This document shows, in pieces, positions 44,730-53,134 of a stretch of DNA of 64,000 nucleotides (position 1 is its first letter; every line of letters begins with the position of its first letter). The DNA is from Granulosicoccus sp. (lineage in GTDB: Bacteria > Pseudomonadota > Gammaproteobacteria > Granulosicoccales > Granulosicoccaceae): the NCBI GenBank assembly GCA_023301725.1, contig JALZUD010000050.1, forward strand, positions 1 through 64,000, given 5' to 3'. Both the position numbers and the translations under genes were made by a program. The notes under the pieces were generated by a model. The model was not told the DNA's origin and ran no database searches. It saw nothing but the letters and a program-made list of their open reading frames with translations.

Positions 44730-45340
44730 CGGTTCACCCAAGCCACGTTGAAGCCAAAATGTGCAGCGCCCGCAGCATCCCACGCATTTGATGACATAAA
44801 GGCAATTTCTGCGGCCGCCACATCTAGCTCATCTACCGCCAACTGATACACGGTAGAGTCGGGCTTATAGATGCCGACACTCTCCACCGACAATTGCTTG
44901 TCAATGTACTTTGCAATGTCAGCATTACTTACCGCAGCGTCGATCATTTTTGGCGTGCCGTTGCTGAGAATGGCAGTTTTCATACCTGCACTTTTTAGTA
45001 CCTTCAGTACGGAGGCAACTTCAGCGAACGCATCAAGCTTCAGATAGGCGTCCATCAAAGGTTGGTGCAAGGATGCGGAATCCAGTTTTAACTCACGCAA
45101 GCTCACATGCAAGGCATTAGAGGTGAGTGTCCAGAAGTCCTGATGATCACTCATCAAACTATGCAACCACGTGTATTCGAGTTGTCGTGTGCGCCAGGTA
45201 GAAGATAATTGGGCGTGTTGTGGCCCTACGGCTTTAGCCAGTGCACCCACAGCAGAGTGAACATCGAATAGCGTACCGTATGCGTCAAACACACACGCAC
45301 CGATATTTTCAAACGCTGCCGTATCTGTTGACTTGCTCAT
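44639..45340 (-). CDS. haloacid dehalogenase type II
   Basis: A 233 aa HAD-superfamily hydrolase of the L-2-haloacid dehalogenase group. The nucleophile Asp is in CVFDAYGTLFDVHSAV, motif II is AILSNGTPKMI, the catalytic Lys is in GIYKPDSTVYQLA, and motif III is MSSNAWDAAGAAHFGFNVAW. These enzymes convert (S)-2-haloacids to (R)-2-hydroxyacids; many homologues act on other substrates. ATG at 45340 overlaps the thioesterase stop as ATGA, so the two are translationally coupled. The 3' end runs 91 bases into DUF1289. Confidence 0.92.
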   Translation of the reverse strand: MSKSTDTAAFENIGACVFDAYGTLFDVHSAVGALAKAVGPQHAQLSSTWRTRQLEYTWLHSLMSDHQDFWTLTSNALHVSLRELKLDSASLHQPLMDAYLKLDAFAEVASVLKVLKSAGMKTAILSNGTPKMIDAAVSNADIAKYIDKQLSVESVGIYKPDSTVYQLAVDELDVAAAEIAFMSSNAWDAAGAAHFGFNVAWVNRYSQPSEALPGSPAAMLSSLAELPALLGIC

Positions 45341-45831
45341 GATCGATGGGTTCCGTGGTCTGGTGGCGGAATGGAATATGTGGCAGTGGCGTGGGCAACA
45401 GGCTGCAACTCATTGGATAGCTCGCTGTACAAAACAACTTCACCCACTGCCAGGCGCTTACCTAATTTTAGCAAGCTAGCTTTCGCGAGAATATCGCAAG
45501 GTTCGGGCTTGCGCAGAAAGTTAATAGACAACTGCGTGGTCACAGCCAGCTCAACTGCACCTATACGCGACAGAACCACAGCGTACACTGCCGCATCGGC
45601 AAGCCCCATCATAATAGGGCCTGCAATCGTGCCACCAGGCCGAAGAAAGCGTTCGCTGTAAACGGCACGCAACACAACATGATCAGATTCGAAGGCATCC
45701 ACCTGAATCCCCATTAGCTGTGCGAACGGCAAACGTTCTTCTAAAAGGGAAGTAAACCCAGCCGCATCAAGCAGTAGAGAACTTTGCGCAGCTTGCGTGT
45801 TTTCGGTAGAACTCTTTTCAGTGGAATTCAT
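45337..45831 (-). CDS. PaaI-like hotdog thioesterase
   Basis: A 164 aa single hotdog-fold protein. RPGGTIAGPIMMGLADAAVY is the PaaI/acyl-CoA thioesterase core, and LAVTTQLSINFLRKPEPCDI is the strand pair typical of the family. Such enzymes hydrolyse acyl- or aryl-CoA thioesters. The N-terminal ~25 residues (Ser/Thr/Gln-rich) are outside the fold. ATG at 45831. It is directly upstream of the haloacid dehalogenase with a four-base overlap, suggesting a shared catabolic step. Confidence 0.88.
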   Translation of the reverse strand: MNSTEKSSTENTQAAQSSLLLDAAGFTSLLEERLPFAQLMGIQVDAFESDHVVLRAVYSERFLRPGGTIAGPIMMGLADAAVYAVVLSRIGAVELAVTTQLSINFLRKPEPCDILAKASLLKLGKRLAVGEVVLYSELSNELQPVAHATATYSIPPPDHGTHRS

Positions 45832-45907
45832 TGAAGCTTCCGGGAACTGGTGTATTCCAATTGTCCGGATCAGTATAACGCTCTATGTGGCGCCATGCCT
45901 CCTGGTA

Positions 45908-48100
45908 CTAGCCATCTGATGCGTATTTCAAGTCGGGGATACGGAATTCTGCAATCCATTCCCGAAATACATTGGCCTCCATCGGCTTACCAAATAAATA
46001 GCCCTGGCCTTCATTACACTTTAAGTTTCTCAACACCGCGAACTGCTCTTCAGTTTCAACACCCTCTGCTACCACCGACAAATTCATATGATGACTCAGC
46101 GTGATGATGGCAGATACGATCGCTACATCTCCAGCATCAGTGTGCAGGTTTTCTACAAAACTTTTGTCGATTTTGAGTTTATCAACAGGTAGATTTTTCA
46201 GATAACTCAGCGAAGAAAAGCCTGTCCCGAAATCGTCTATAGACACTTGCACACCAAGCTCTTTCATATCTTGCAACAATCGACAGCTTTCCTCAAACTC
46301 GTGCATCAAAAGGCTTTCTGTAATTTCGATCTCCAGATACCTGGGATCAAGCTCGCTAACCGTCAATGCGTCTTGAATATCTTTTGTCATATCACCACGC
46401 TTGAACTGAACTGACGAGCAATTTACCGCAATGGTAAGCGGCGTCATACCTTCATCAACCCACCCCTTCATTTGTTTCGCAGCGGTACACATAACCCAAC
46501 GTCCTAACGGAAGTATGAGCCCAGTCTCTTCTGCCAGTGGAATAAAGTCGTCCGGTTTAATCCAGCCACTTTGTGCATGCTTCCATCGAACCAAGGCCTC
46601 TACGCCAATAACAGAGCCCGTTGCAAAACAGATTTTTGGCTGATACACAATAGTTAAATCTTCATCTTCTATTGCCTGCCTAAGCTCCTTTTCTATGGAA
46701 AATCGTGCAAGTGCTTTTTCGTGAATATCACGAGAATAGAATTGATATCCATTGCGACCAGACTCTTTTGCGTGATACATGGCAACGTCAGCGCTTTTCA
46801 TCAACGACTCACTGTTATCTCCATCACTGGGGTACACGCTAATACCAATGGTTGTTGTAACCGACACATCATGGCCGTTGATATCGTACATTTCACTAAT
46901 CTTATGTCCGATTCTTTCTGCCACTCTTGCGGCATCCTCCGGACGAGCAATTTGACCAAGTAGTACAACAAATTCATCACCACCCAGACGGGCAACCGTA
47001 TGCTGAGATCCTAGTTCCTCGGCGCGTAGCGCACTGGCGCTTATGATGTCAGCCTCTCGTATAACACTGGTTAGCCTTGTTGACACTTGCTTGAGCAGTT
47101 CATCACCCGCATCGTGGCCCAGTGTATCGTTGACTTGTTTAAAGTGATCAAGATCAAGAAACAGCAACGCAAATTTTGTGTCGTTACGCGAGGCAAGTTG
47201 AAGTGTGTAATGCAGCTGCTGATTAAGTTGTGCGCGGTTTGGCAGCCCGGTTACCAGATCATAATAAGCAAGATCATGTATTTGCTTTTCGGATTTAGTG
47301 CGCTCAGTGATATCCTGAATAGTACCTAAAACAAAGGTTTTTCCACCAGTATTCATCGTATTGGGCTCAGCTTCAAGCCTTATTCTTCTAAGACTATCAT
47401 CAACCTCTGCACGCACTGAAAATTCTATATTGAAGGGATCTTGCAGCTCAATAGCGTCTTCAGCCAAGAGGCGTAAATTATGCCTATCACTCTCTTCAAT
47501 ACACTCAAGAAATTGCTGCCAACTCTGTATACGACCACTATCTTGCAAGCCTAAAACGCTACAAAATTCTACAGAGCACGTCATAAGATGGGTCTTCAAA
47601 TCCCATTCCCAGTTGCCCACTCTGGCAATACGTTGCGCATTGCCAAGCTTCGCCTCACTTGAACGCAGTACATCGGCACTAAATTTTGCTCGCATCAAGT
47701 ATCGAATGCGGTGCGGCAGAGCAATAAAATTGACTGGCTTAGTTAAGAAATCAGTTGCACCTAGGTCATAGGCTCGAGAAATAGACGTCAGGTCATCAAG
47801 CTCCGTGATGACCAGAATGGGCACATGCTCGTTCAGCGATCTGATGGCTTCAATGGAATCAAAACCATCCATATCGAGAGTAGTTGTATTGGTGATTAAG
47901 AGATCAGGCTCTTGCGATTTGAAAACTTCCACAGCTTCCAATACATTTGTCGCGAATAGCATACGAAATCCTGCACGCACCAGTACCTCTTCAGCCATCG
48001 CCGGGCTAAGAGCATCATCGTCCACATATAAAACTGTCAAACAACCAGCATGTGTACTTGGCAAATCCATCTCCATTTCCTGTGATGTGGCTTTAGACAT
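45908..48100 (-). CDS. REC-PAS-GGDEF-EAL protein with degenerate receiver
   Basis: A 730 aa cyclic-di-GMP signalling protein. Residues ~22-135 are a receiver with the acidic pair (YVDDDA), Thr99 and Lys121 (FLTKPVNF), but the phospho-acceptor Asp is Asn71 (LLITNTTTLDMDGF); the codon is AAT. A PAS domain with PAC tail follows (~150-275), then GGDEF with an intact RLGGDEFVVLL motif. The inhibitory-site-like RxxD (VIREADII) is separated from GGDEF by about 16 inserted residues (SASALRAEELGSQH). The EAL domain has VEALVRW, EITESLL, DDFGTGFSSL and EGVETEEQ, so phosphodiesterase activity is likely. ATG at 48100 lies one base after the Hpt stop. It is the output of the small cluster with Hpt and a membrane protein. 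Confidence 0.93.
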   Translation of the reverse strand: MSKATSQEMEMDLPSTHAGCLTVLYVDDDALSPAMAEEVLVRAGFRMLFATNVLEAVEVFKSQEPDLLITNTTTLDMDGFDSIEAIRSLNEHVPILVITELDDLTSISRAYDLGATDFLTKPVNFIALPHRIRYLMRAKFSADVLRSSEAKLGNAQRIARVGNWEWDLKTHLMTCSVEFCSVLGLQDSGRIQSWQQFLECIEESDRHNLRLLAEDAIELQDPFNIEFSVRAEVDDSLRRIRLEAEPNTMNTGGKTFVLGTIQDITERTKSEKQIHDLAYYDLVTGLPNRAQLNQQLHYTLQLASRNDTKFALLFLDLDHFKQVNDTLGHDAGDELLKQVSTRLTSVIREADIISASALRAEELGSQHTVARLGGDEFVVLLGQIARPEDAARVAERIGHKISEMYDINGHDVSVTTTIGISVYPSDGDNSESLMKSADVAMYHAKESGRNGYQFYSRDIHEKALARFSIEKELRQAIEDEDLTIVYQPKICFATGSVIGVEALVRWKHAQSGWIKPDDFIPLAEETGLILPLGRWVMCTAAKQMKGWVDEGMTPLTIAVNCSSVQFKRGDMTKDIQDALTVSELDPRYLEIEITESLLMHEFEESCRLLQDMKELGVQVSIDDFGTGFSSLSYLKNLPVDKLKIDKSFVENLHTDAGDVAIVSAIITLSHHMNLSVVAEGVETEEQFAVLRNLKCNEGQGYLFGKPMEANVFREWIAEFRIPDLKYASDG

Positions 48101-48101
48101 C

Positions 48102-48458
48102 TCAGGCGGCCTTTTCCATGTGTCTGTCTAGATCAATACAGTAGTTGCTAAACAAGTCATTCAGTTTTGTAGCCAGATTCGCGCAAAAATCAGCGTTTTC
48201 ATCACGAGCTGCATACTCAATTTCAGCGCAAAGATCTACCAATAGTGTGGCACCTACATGAGCACTGTTTGACTTCAATGTGTGCGCTGCAAACCGCACA
48301 GTTTTCAAATCATTTTCATTCAATGCCTGTTCAATAGTGAACACTGAATTGGGCCAATCAGTTTTGAATATGCCAATGGCTCGTGCCACAAGATCAGGCA
48401 TACCTGCACGCTGAAGATCAGCCAAGGCTTGCAATGCTTGTGGATCAAGGTTGCGCAT
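48102..48458 (-). CDS. histidine phosphotransfer (Hpt) domain protein
   Basis: A stand-alone 118 aa Hpt protein. The phosphorylatable His is in RFAAHTLKSNSAHVGAT, the Hpt consensus. It should carry phosphate between a hybrid kinase and a receiver. AGGGAGG sits before two adjacent ATGs; ATG 48458 has the better spacing than 48461, and the track start at 48482 is too long. It overlaps the upstream membrane protein by 14 bases and lies one base from the GGDEF/EAL gene. The neighbouring receiver lacks the phospho-acceptor Asp, so its partner may be encoded elsewhere. Confidence 0.9.
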   Translation of the reverse strand: MRNLDPQALQALADLQRAGMPDLVARAIGIFKTDWPNSVFTIEQALNENDLKTVRFAAHTLKSNSAHVGATLLVDLCAEIEYAARDENADFCANLATKLNDLFSNYCIDLDRHMEKAA

Positions 48459-48900
48459 CATTGCCTCCCTTGCTGATACCACCTTGCCCCTTATACGTGG
48501 AAATGTGATGCCAAGTGCCTAGTCCACTACTATTGAGCCGTACCTGATCACGTCCAAACTGCGCGTATTGCTCGGTCAGCTCCTCCTTCAACGAATTGAG
48601 CTTCAGAGTTGCCACGACACTGCTTTGCACAACGCAGGCTTTAACGACTGGGCTGGCTTGCTCAGCAGTGTGAAAGGCTTGTATCGCTGTCGTTTCATGA
48701 ACCCACAGATACAGAGCGGCACTCATGATGAGTGCCGTAAAGGCTGCGAATAGCTGTGCGGATGGCAGGGCAAGGTAACCCCACATCAGGAGCAAATATA
48801 TGCCTGCAGCCATCAACAATCGCAATAGGGGCGAACTGCTCAAAGTCAACAATCTCGAACGAAGTGGTCTCAGAGATATTATCGACGCCGCGCCCCACAA
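48445..48900 (-). CDS. two-helix membrane protein of unknown function
   Basis: A 151 aa protein with two adjacent hydrophobic segments (LLMAAGIYLLLMWGYLALPS and LFAAFTALIMSAALYLWVHE), then a soluble C-terminal ~80 residues with a short helical part (TLKLNSLKEELTEQYAQFG). I recognise no family. The track start is TTG at 48900; an internal ATG (48813) would remove half of the first helix's flank, so the start is unsure. It overlaps the Hpt gene by 14 bases, which implies joint expression and perhaps a role as membrane partner in the same signalling path. Confidence 0.6.
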   Translation of the reverse strand: MWGAASIISLRPLRSRLLTLSSSPLLRLLMAAGIYLLLMWGYLALPSAQLFAAFTALIMSAALYLWVHETTAIQAFHTAEQASPVVKACVVQSSVVATLKLNSLKEELTEQYAQFGRDQVRLNSSGLGTWHHISTYKGQGGISKGGNDAQP

Positions 48901-48939
48901 CTTGACCCAACAGGTATTCCTCCAGCCTGCAATATAGTG

Positions 48940-50166
48940 TCAAATTAGATGCTGTTCTCGCCATTGCTGAATCTGCGTTGATTCGGCATCTAGCCAGCTT
49001 TGTAATATCTGCTCTGTATGCTCACCCAATTCTGGTCCCGGCGTTTCATCGCGCACAGGGCTGTTCTCGAACTTTGGATGCATAGCAGGCACCACACGCG
49101 TCTCATCAGCTACCTTGACTTGTTCAAAAACTCCGCGAGCCTGAAACTGCGGATCGCTGGCTATATCAGCAATGGAGTTAACTGGACCCGCAGGCACATC
49201 TGCACCATCAAGTAATTCAAGAGCCTCTGCCAGATCAATACTGTTACACCAACGCTCCAGAGCATCGTCAATTAATGATTCATGTTGCACACGCCCTGGG
49301 TTGCTCGCCAGTCGCACATCGTTTTCAAGATCACTGCGACCTACAACGTTCATCAGTCGCTTGAAGATCGAATCGCCGTTGCCTCCGATAACAATAAATC
49401 TACCATCTCGACAACGATAGGTATTGGTGGGCACGATTCCGGTCACAGTGGACCCGGACGGCTCACGCACTACACCTGAACCTGAGTACTCCGGTAGCAC
49501 ACCTTCCATCATGTTGAAAACCGACTCCATGATAGAAACATCGATGCATTGGCCCTTCATCGCGCCTTGAGTGTCGCGTAACCGTCCAACTAGGGAGAGC
49601 AAGACTCCCATGGCTGCATGCATCCCTGCCAGAGAATCGCCTAAGCTTAGATTCATTCGTACCGGCTTTTCGTCAGGATGGCCATTGAGGTGACGTAAGC
49701 CAGCCATGGCCTCGCAGGCTGATGCGAAGCCCGGTTTGCCAGCGTATGGCCCACTTTGACCATAACCAGAAACACGAGCGTAGATTAGTTGAGGATGCTC
49801 ATGCTTAAATTGCTCAGGGCCTAAATCCCAGCTTTCCATTCTGCCGGGCCGGAAATTCTCGAGCACAACGTCGCATTTAAGTATGAGCTTTTTAGCAATC
49901 TCACAGCCCTTGGGCTTTGAGAGATTAAGCGTGACTGATTTCTTCCCCCGTGCAATGCTCTGCCACCAGAACGATGTACCTTGCTCATCGAGTAGTCGCC
50001 AAGTCCGAAGGGGGTCTCCGCGCCCCGGAGCTTCGATCTTTACCACTTCAGCCCCGTAAGCCGCTAGTATCTGCCCCGCGAAAGGACCCGCGATAAGCTG
50101 CCCCATTTCCAACACGCGAATCCCTGCCAGAGGCAGGGGATTCACGGTTGACGACGGGATTTGCAA
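48940..50166 (-). CDS. class III (CaiB/BaiF) acyl-CoA transferase
   Basis: A 408 aa CoA-transferase that moves CoA between carboxylic acids through an aspartyl-CoA intermediate. LEMGQLIAGPFAGQILAAYG followed by AEVVKIEAPGRGDPLRTW is the family N-terminus; the catalytic Asp is in NLSLGDSLAGMHAAMG. The start is TTG at 50166, or the GTG seven codons later. It lies 10 bases after the GH16 stop, on the same strand, but the functions look unrelated. The acids used are unknown; such enzymes are often in carnitine, oxalate, mesaconate or steroid pathways. Confidence 0.92.
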   Translation of the reverse strand: MQIPSSTVNPLPLAGIRVLEMGQLIAGPFAGQILAAYGAEVVKIEAPGRGDPLRTWRLLDEQGTSFWWQSIARGKKSVTLNLSKPKGCEIAKKLILKCDVVLENFRPGRMESWDLGPEQFKHEHPQLIYARVSGYGQSGPYAGKPGFASACEAMAGLRHLNGHPDEKPVRMNLSLGDSLAGMHAAMGVLLSLVGRLRDTQGAMKGQCIDVSIMESVFNMMEGVLPEYSGSGVVREPSGSTVTGIVPTNTYRCRDGRFIVIGGNGDSIFKRLMNVVGRSDLENDVRLASNPGRVQHESLIDDALERWCNSIDLAEALELLDGADVPAGPVNSIADIASDPQFQARGVFEQVKVADETRVVPAMHPKFENSPVRDETPGPELGEHTEQILQSWLDAESTQIQQWREQHLI

Positions 50167-50176
50167 ACTACCCGTA

Positions 50177-52882
50177 CTATGGACCGAAGCTAGCGGTGCC
50201 CTGATAGGCTTCCCGCTGATACACCCTTAGATAATCAATATCGAATTCAAGCGGAAAATTATCAGGATTGGTTACATCCGGAGTGGGCGCCCAAGCACTG
50301 CCCGCAACCAGATAGGTAACAACACTCATGGGTTGTCTGGACACCATAGGGCCAGTTAAACGTTGTATCTCTTTACCATCAATGTACCAAATCACAAGCT
50401 GAGGCTCCCACAACACACCAAATGTGTGAAAGTCATCGCTGTACAATTCGCCAGTCGGATTTTCAAATGACATGGTGGGGGCAGATCGTGTTAGCCCTGT
50501 ACTGACATCATCAAAATGATAAGTCTGGAAAGCGTCTTCGTCGCCGAATGGATTTTCACCGAGATATTCGAGAATATCGATTTCAGGAGCATGTAGATTT
50601 ACGCCACTGCCCGGAAACCTATGGAACAGGAAGAAACTCGATAACGCCCCGAAAGAAGCACTGGGTTTCATTCTTCCTTCTACGTATCCGTACAGAAAAC
50701 CAAACCTATCTTGCGTAGACAACGCACCAGAGAGAAACAGGCATCGCTCGTTACCTGTCGGATCGATGGCATCACATACCGGCGGCAAGTTCTCTTCCAA
50801 TTCGGGAGGCGTCGGAATTGCGTTTATTGTCAGGTTGTCGCCATCAAAGGAGAAAGGATCGTAGCCGAACTCAGGGTCTCTCTGTGTGTTCACAAAGTAC
50901 TGTTGCTCGCCATTGATGATGAATGAGTCACCAAATGTTAGCTCGGTTTGCCACTTAGTGGGATCGATAGACGTGCCCTCAAACTCATCATTGAATATCA
51001 AGTCGAATTCATCAAGGAAGAATCGTGTTTCGGACAGATCATTGTTCTGTGCAAAACGATCGTCAGGCATTTTGAAAAAATCATCGAAGATCGGCACTGG
51101 AGCGTTCTCAAGCAGATGGTAGGTAATGCTCAGCGGTGCGGATCTTGGCGACTCCTGCCCTTCGCCGTCGAATGCTGATACCTGATAAGTGTACGTTTCG
51201 CCAGGCACAGGTTGATTGTCCCGACAGTTGTGCACTCGTGTATCGAAGCGAGTGAAGTTACAGTCAATAAACGACGTAGTGCTCCAGTATTTGTCTAACT
51301 CTGCCTGGGCGCCGCCATTGATGTCGGTTAGATCAGGCGACACAACATAGACAACCCCGTCGCTGCGGTAGATGTTGTATGACGCTACGGCTACATCATC
51401 GTTTGCAGGTGCCCAGCTGAATTCTGCCCAGTTATTAGCAACAAGGTCGAATCGTAGATTCTTTGGTGTTGTGGGTGGACCACCAGGTGTCGGCACCTCG
51501 GGATCGATTTCCAACAGTGAGCCAAATGGATCATTCGCGTTGGGGCTGGGGAAACGATTAGAGGGATCAAGCACAGGCACCATTTCGCCTGAGTCGTCGA
51601 GGGGCGGGAGCTCTGTTGGAGCTTGCGGCTCTTCCGGTGCAACTGGTGTTTGCGGCTCCTCTGGTGCATCCGGGGTTTGCGGCTCTTCCGGTGCATCCGG
51701 GGTTTGCGGCTCTTCCGGTGTAGCTGGGGTTTCAGGTTCGGCAGGTGCTTCAGGTTCTGTAGGTGCCACCGGCGTGCCGGTCCGCCGTTGCGACACAGTC
51801 TCGGAACGCACACTGAAGTTTCGAGCCTCGTCGAAGGCAACGACCGAGTATGAATGATTCGAGTCCGGATCTACACCAATATCGACAAAGGAAGTTCTAC
51901 TTGTGGTGAGCAGATACTCGCCGTCTCTATCAACATTGTAACCAACCACACCCACGTTATCGGCGGACGCCTGCCAAGTGAAAATATTAGCAGTGCCAGA
52001 AACCGCGAGAGCCAAACCTGTTGGAGCGTCAGGCCTAGTGGTGTCTGGCTGATCGTCGTCAGAATCGGGAATCGCTGGAGTGTCTGGAGCGACAGGCTCG
52101 ATTTCCACAGGATTTGGCACAGTTGAACCTGTATCAGGTTGATCGCCAACACGAACGCTAAGCACTTCGGCCTCAGATTGTGAACTGTAGTTGCGGGCTT
52201 CGTCAAAAGCTACTAACGAGTAGTTGTTTACACGTGTGGATGAAGGATTGGCATCTGTATATCGGGTAGTGAAGACGGTATCGAGGTAGTTTCCATCTCT
52301 GTAGACGTTGTAGCCAATGGTACCAACGTTGTCTGAAGCCACGTTCCAGCTGAACGACAAAGCATTACTTTGAGCAGAGATCAGAGCTAGGCCATTCGGA
52401 TTTGAAGGGCGCTGCGTATCGGGTCCAGTGTTGCTACCGCCGCCGCTATTGCCTGAATCAGTATCGTCTGATTCATCTGGCACGACGTCTACCGATGCCG
52501 CCAGTACCAGCACCTCAGAACGTTCTGAATAGCTGCGCGATTCACCATCATTAGGCACATCAAACGCTGTGATGTAAAATTCATTGTTAATTTGTGTGTC
52601 AACTGCACCAGAAAAGCGTGTGTCGAAGACAGTCCTTAAGTACTGGTCGTTGACATATACATTGTACCCAGCAACCTCGTTGTCGTCGGTTGAGGCCGCC
52701 CACTGCAAACTAACTTGGTTGTTGCTAGCAGAACCAGAGGGTGTGCCCGGCATGCTAGGGCGATCTGCTAGTGCGGCTGAGCTCAATGCAAGCAATCCGA
52801 AAAGAGTTGTGCTGGCTAGCACGGTTTGCCTGAAACGCTTGCTCTGCAAGGTTGTGGATCGAACGAAAAATGGCCTATCCAT
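50177..52882 (-). CDS. secreted multi-FN3 glycoside hydrolase family 16 protein
   Basis: A 901 aa secreted enzyme. After a signal peptide (ending AALADRP), at least three fibronectin type III modules are seen, each with wording like VSLQWAASTDDNEVAGYNVY. A Pro/Glu-rich linker made of nine-residue repeats (PEEPQTPDA) precedes a further FN3 domain. The C-terminal ~270 residues are a GH16 catalytic domain with the nucleophile/acid motif HAPEIDILEYLGENPF and IWYIDGKEIQRLTGP. GH16 members cleave beta-1,3-glucans (laminarin), agars, carrageenans or porphyrans; the E-x-D-x-x-E form is laminarinase-like, but specificity is not certain. AGGTG precedes the ATG; palindromes lie upstream. Confidence 0.9.
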   Translation of the reverse strand: MDRPFFVRSTTLQSKRFRQTVLASTTLFGLLALSSAALADRPSMPGTPSGSASNNQVSLQWAASTDDNEVAGYNVYVNDQYLRTVFDTRFSGAVDTQINNEFYITAFDVPNDGESRSYSERSEVLVLAASVDVVPDESDDTDSGNSGGGSNTGPDTQRPSNPNGLALISAQSNALSFSWNVASDNVGTIGYNVYRDGNYLDTVFTTRYTDANPSSTRVNNYSLVAFDEARNYSSQSEAEVLSVRVGDQPDTGSTVPNPVEIEPVAPDTPAIPDSDDDQPDTTRPDAPTGLALAVSGTANIFTWQASADNVGVVGYNVDRDGEYLLTTSRTSFVDIGVDPDSNHSYSVVAFDEARNFSVRSETVSQRRTGTPVAPTEPEAPAEPETPATPEEPQTPDAPEEPQTPDAPEEPQTPVAPEEPQAPTELPPLDDSGEMVPVLDPSNRFPSPNANDPFGSLLEIDPEVPTPGGPPTTPKNLRFDLVANNWAEFSWAPANDDVAVASYNIYRSDGVVYVVSPDLTDINGGAQAELDKYWSTTSFIDCNFTRFDTRVHNCRDNQPVPGETYTYQVSAFDGEGQESPRSAPLSITYHLLENAPVPIFDDFFKMPDDRFAQNNDLSETRFFLDEFDLIFNDEFEGTSIDPTKWQTELTFGDSFIINGEQQYFVNTQRDPEFGYDPFSFDGDNLTINAIPTPPELEENLPPVCDAIDPTGNERCLFLSGALSTQDRFGFLYGYVEGRMKPSASFGALSSFFLFHRFPGSGVNLHAPEIDILEYLGENPFGDEDAFQTYHFDDVSTGLTRSAPTMSFENPTGELYSDDFHTFGVLWEPQLVIWYIDGKEIQRLTGPMVSRQPMSVVTYLVAGSAWAPTPDVTNPDNFPLEFDIDYLRVYQREAYQGTASFGP
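51636..51743 (-). repeat. 27-bp tandem repeats in the GH16 linker
   Basis: Three units of 27 bases (51636-51716), two of them identical (starting ggtgcatccggggtttgcgg on the plus strand), plus a degenerate fourth to 51743. They encode the nine-residue PEEPQTPDA linker. Length variation would change linker length without a frameshift. Confidence 0.88.
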
Positions 52883-52925
52883 AGGATTTAAGCACCTAAT
52901 TAAAGTTAGTCAGTGAATTGTTGTG

Positions 52926-52988
52926 ACGAGCTTCAAAATACAAACATGGTGCCCATGACGTTTCGGCAATTGTATACAACAAGCTCGT
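52926..52988. promoter_or_regulatory. nested inverted repeats upstream of the GH16 gene
   Basis: ACGAGCTT (52926-52933) and AAGCTCGT (52981-52988) are perfect inverted eight-base arms. Between them lie an inverted CATGG/CCATG pair and, next to the distal arm, the perfect palindrome TTGTATACAA (52970-52979). The set begins 44 bases from the GH16 start codon and is a plausible operator region; no regulator is identified and no -35/-10 pair was called. Confidence 0.4.
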
Positions 52989-53134
52989 TAAGGTCTGTTA
53001 CCAAGGCAAAAATCTACCGTCTAAATTACCTGTGAAAACATGCGTTTTTGTGCTTGTATTGTTCTAAATCCTTGATTCCTAGCACCACTTTGAGCAGTCT
53101 ACATTCTTAATCAATAGAGCTTTCTTGTCAGTTT

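Noticed and set aside
48695-48964. 89-codon minus-strand frame overlapping the two-helix membrane protein gene
   Set aside because: No family resemblance, overlaps two better genes; its internal GGAGG-TTG pair is the only support.
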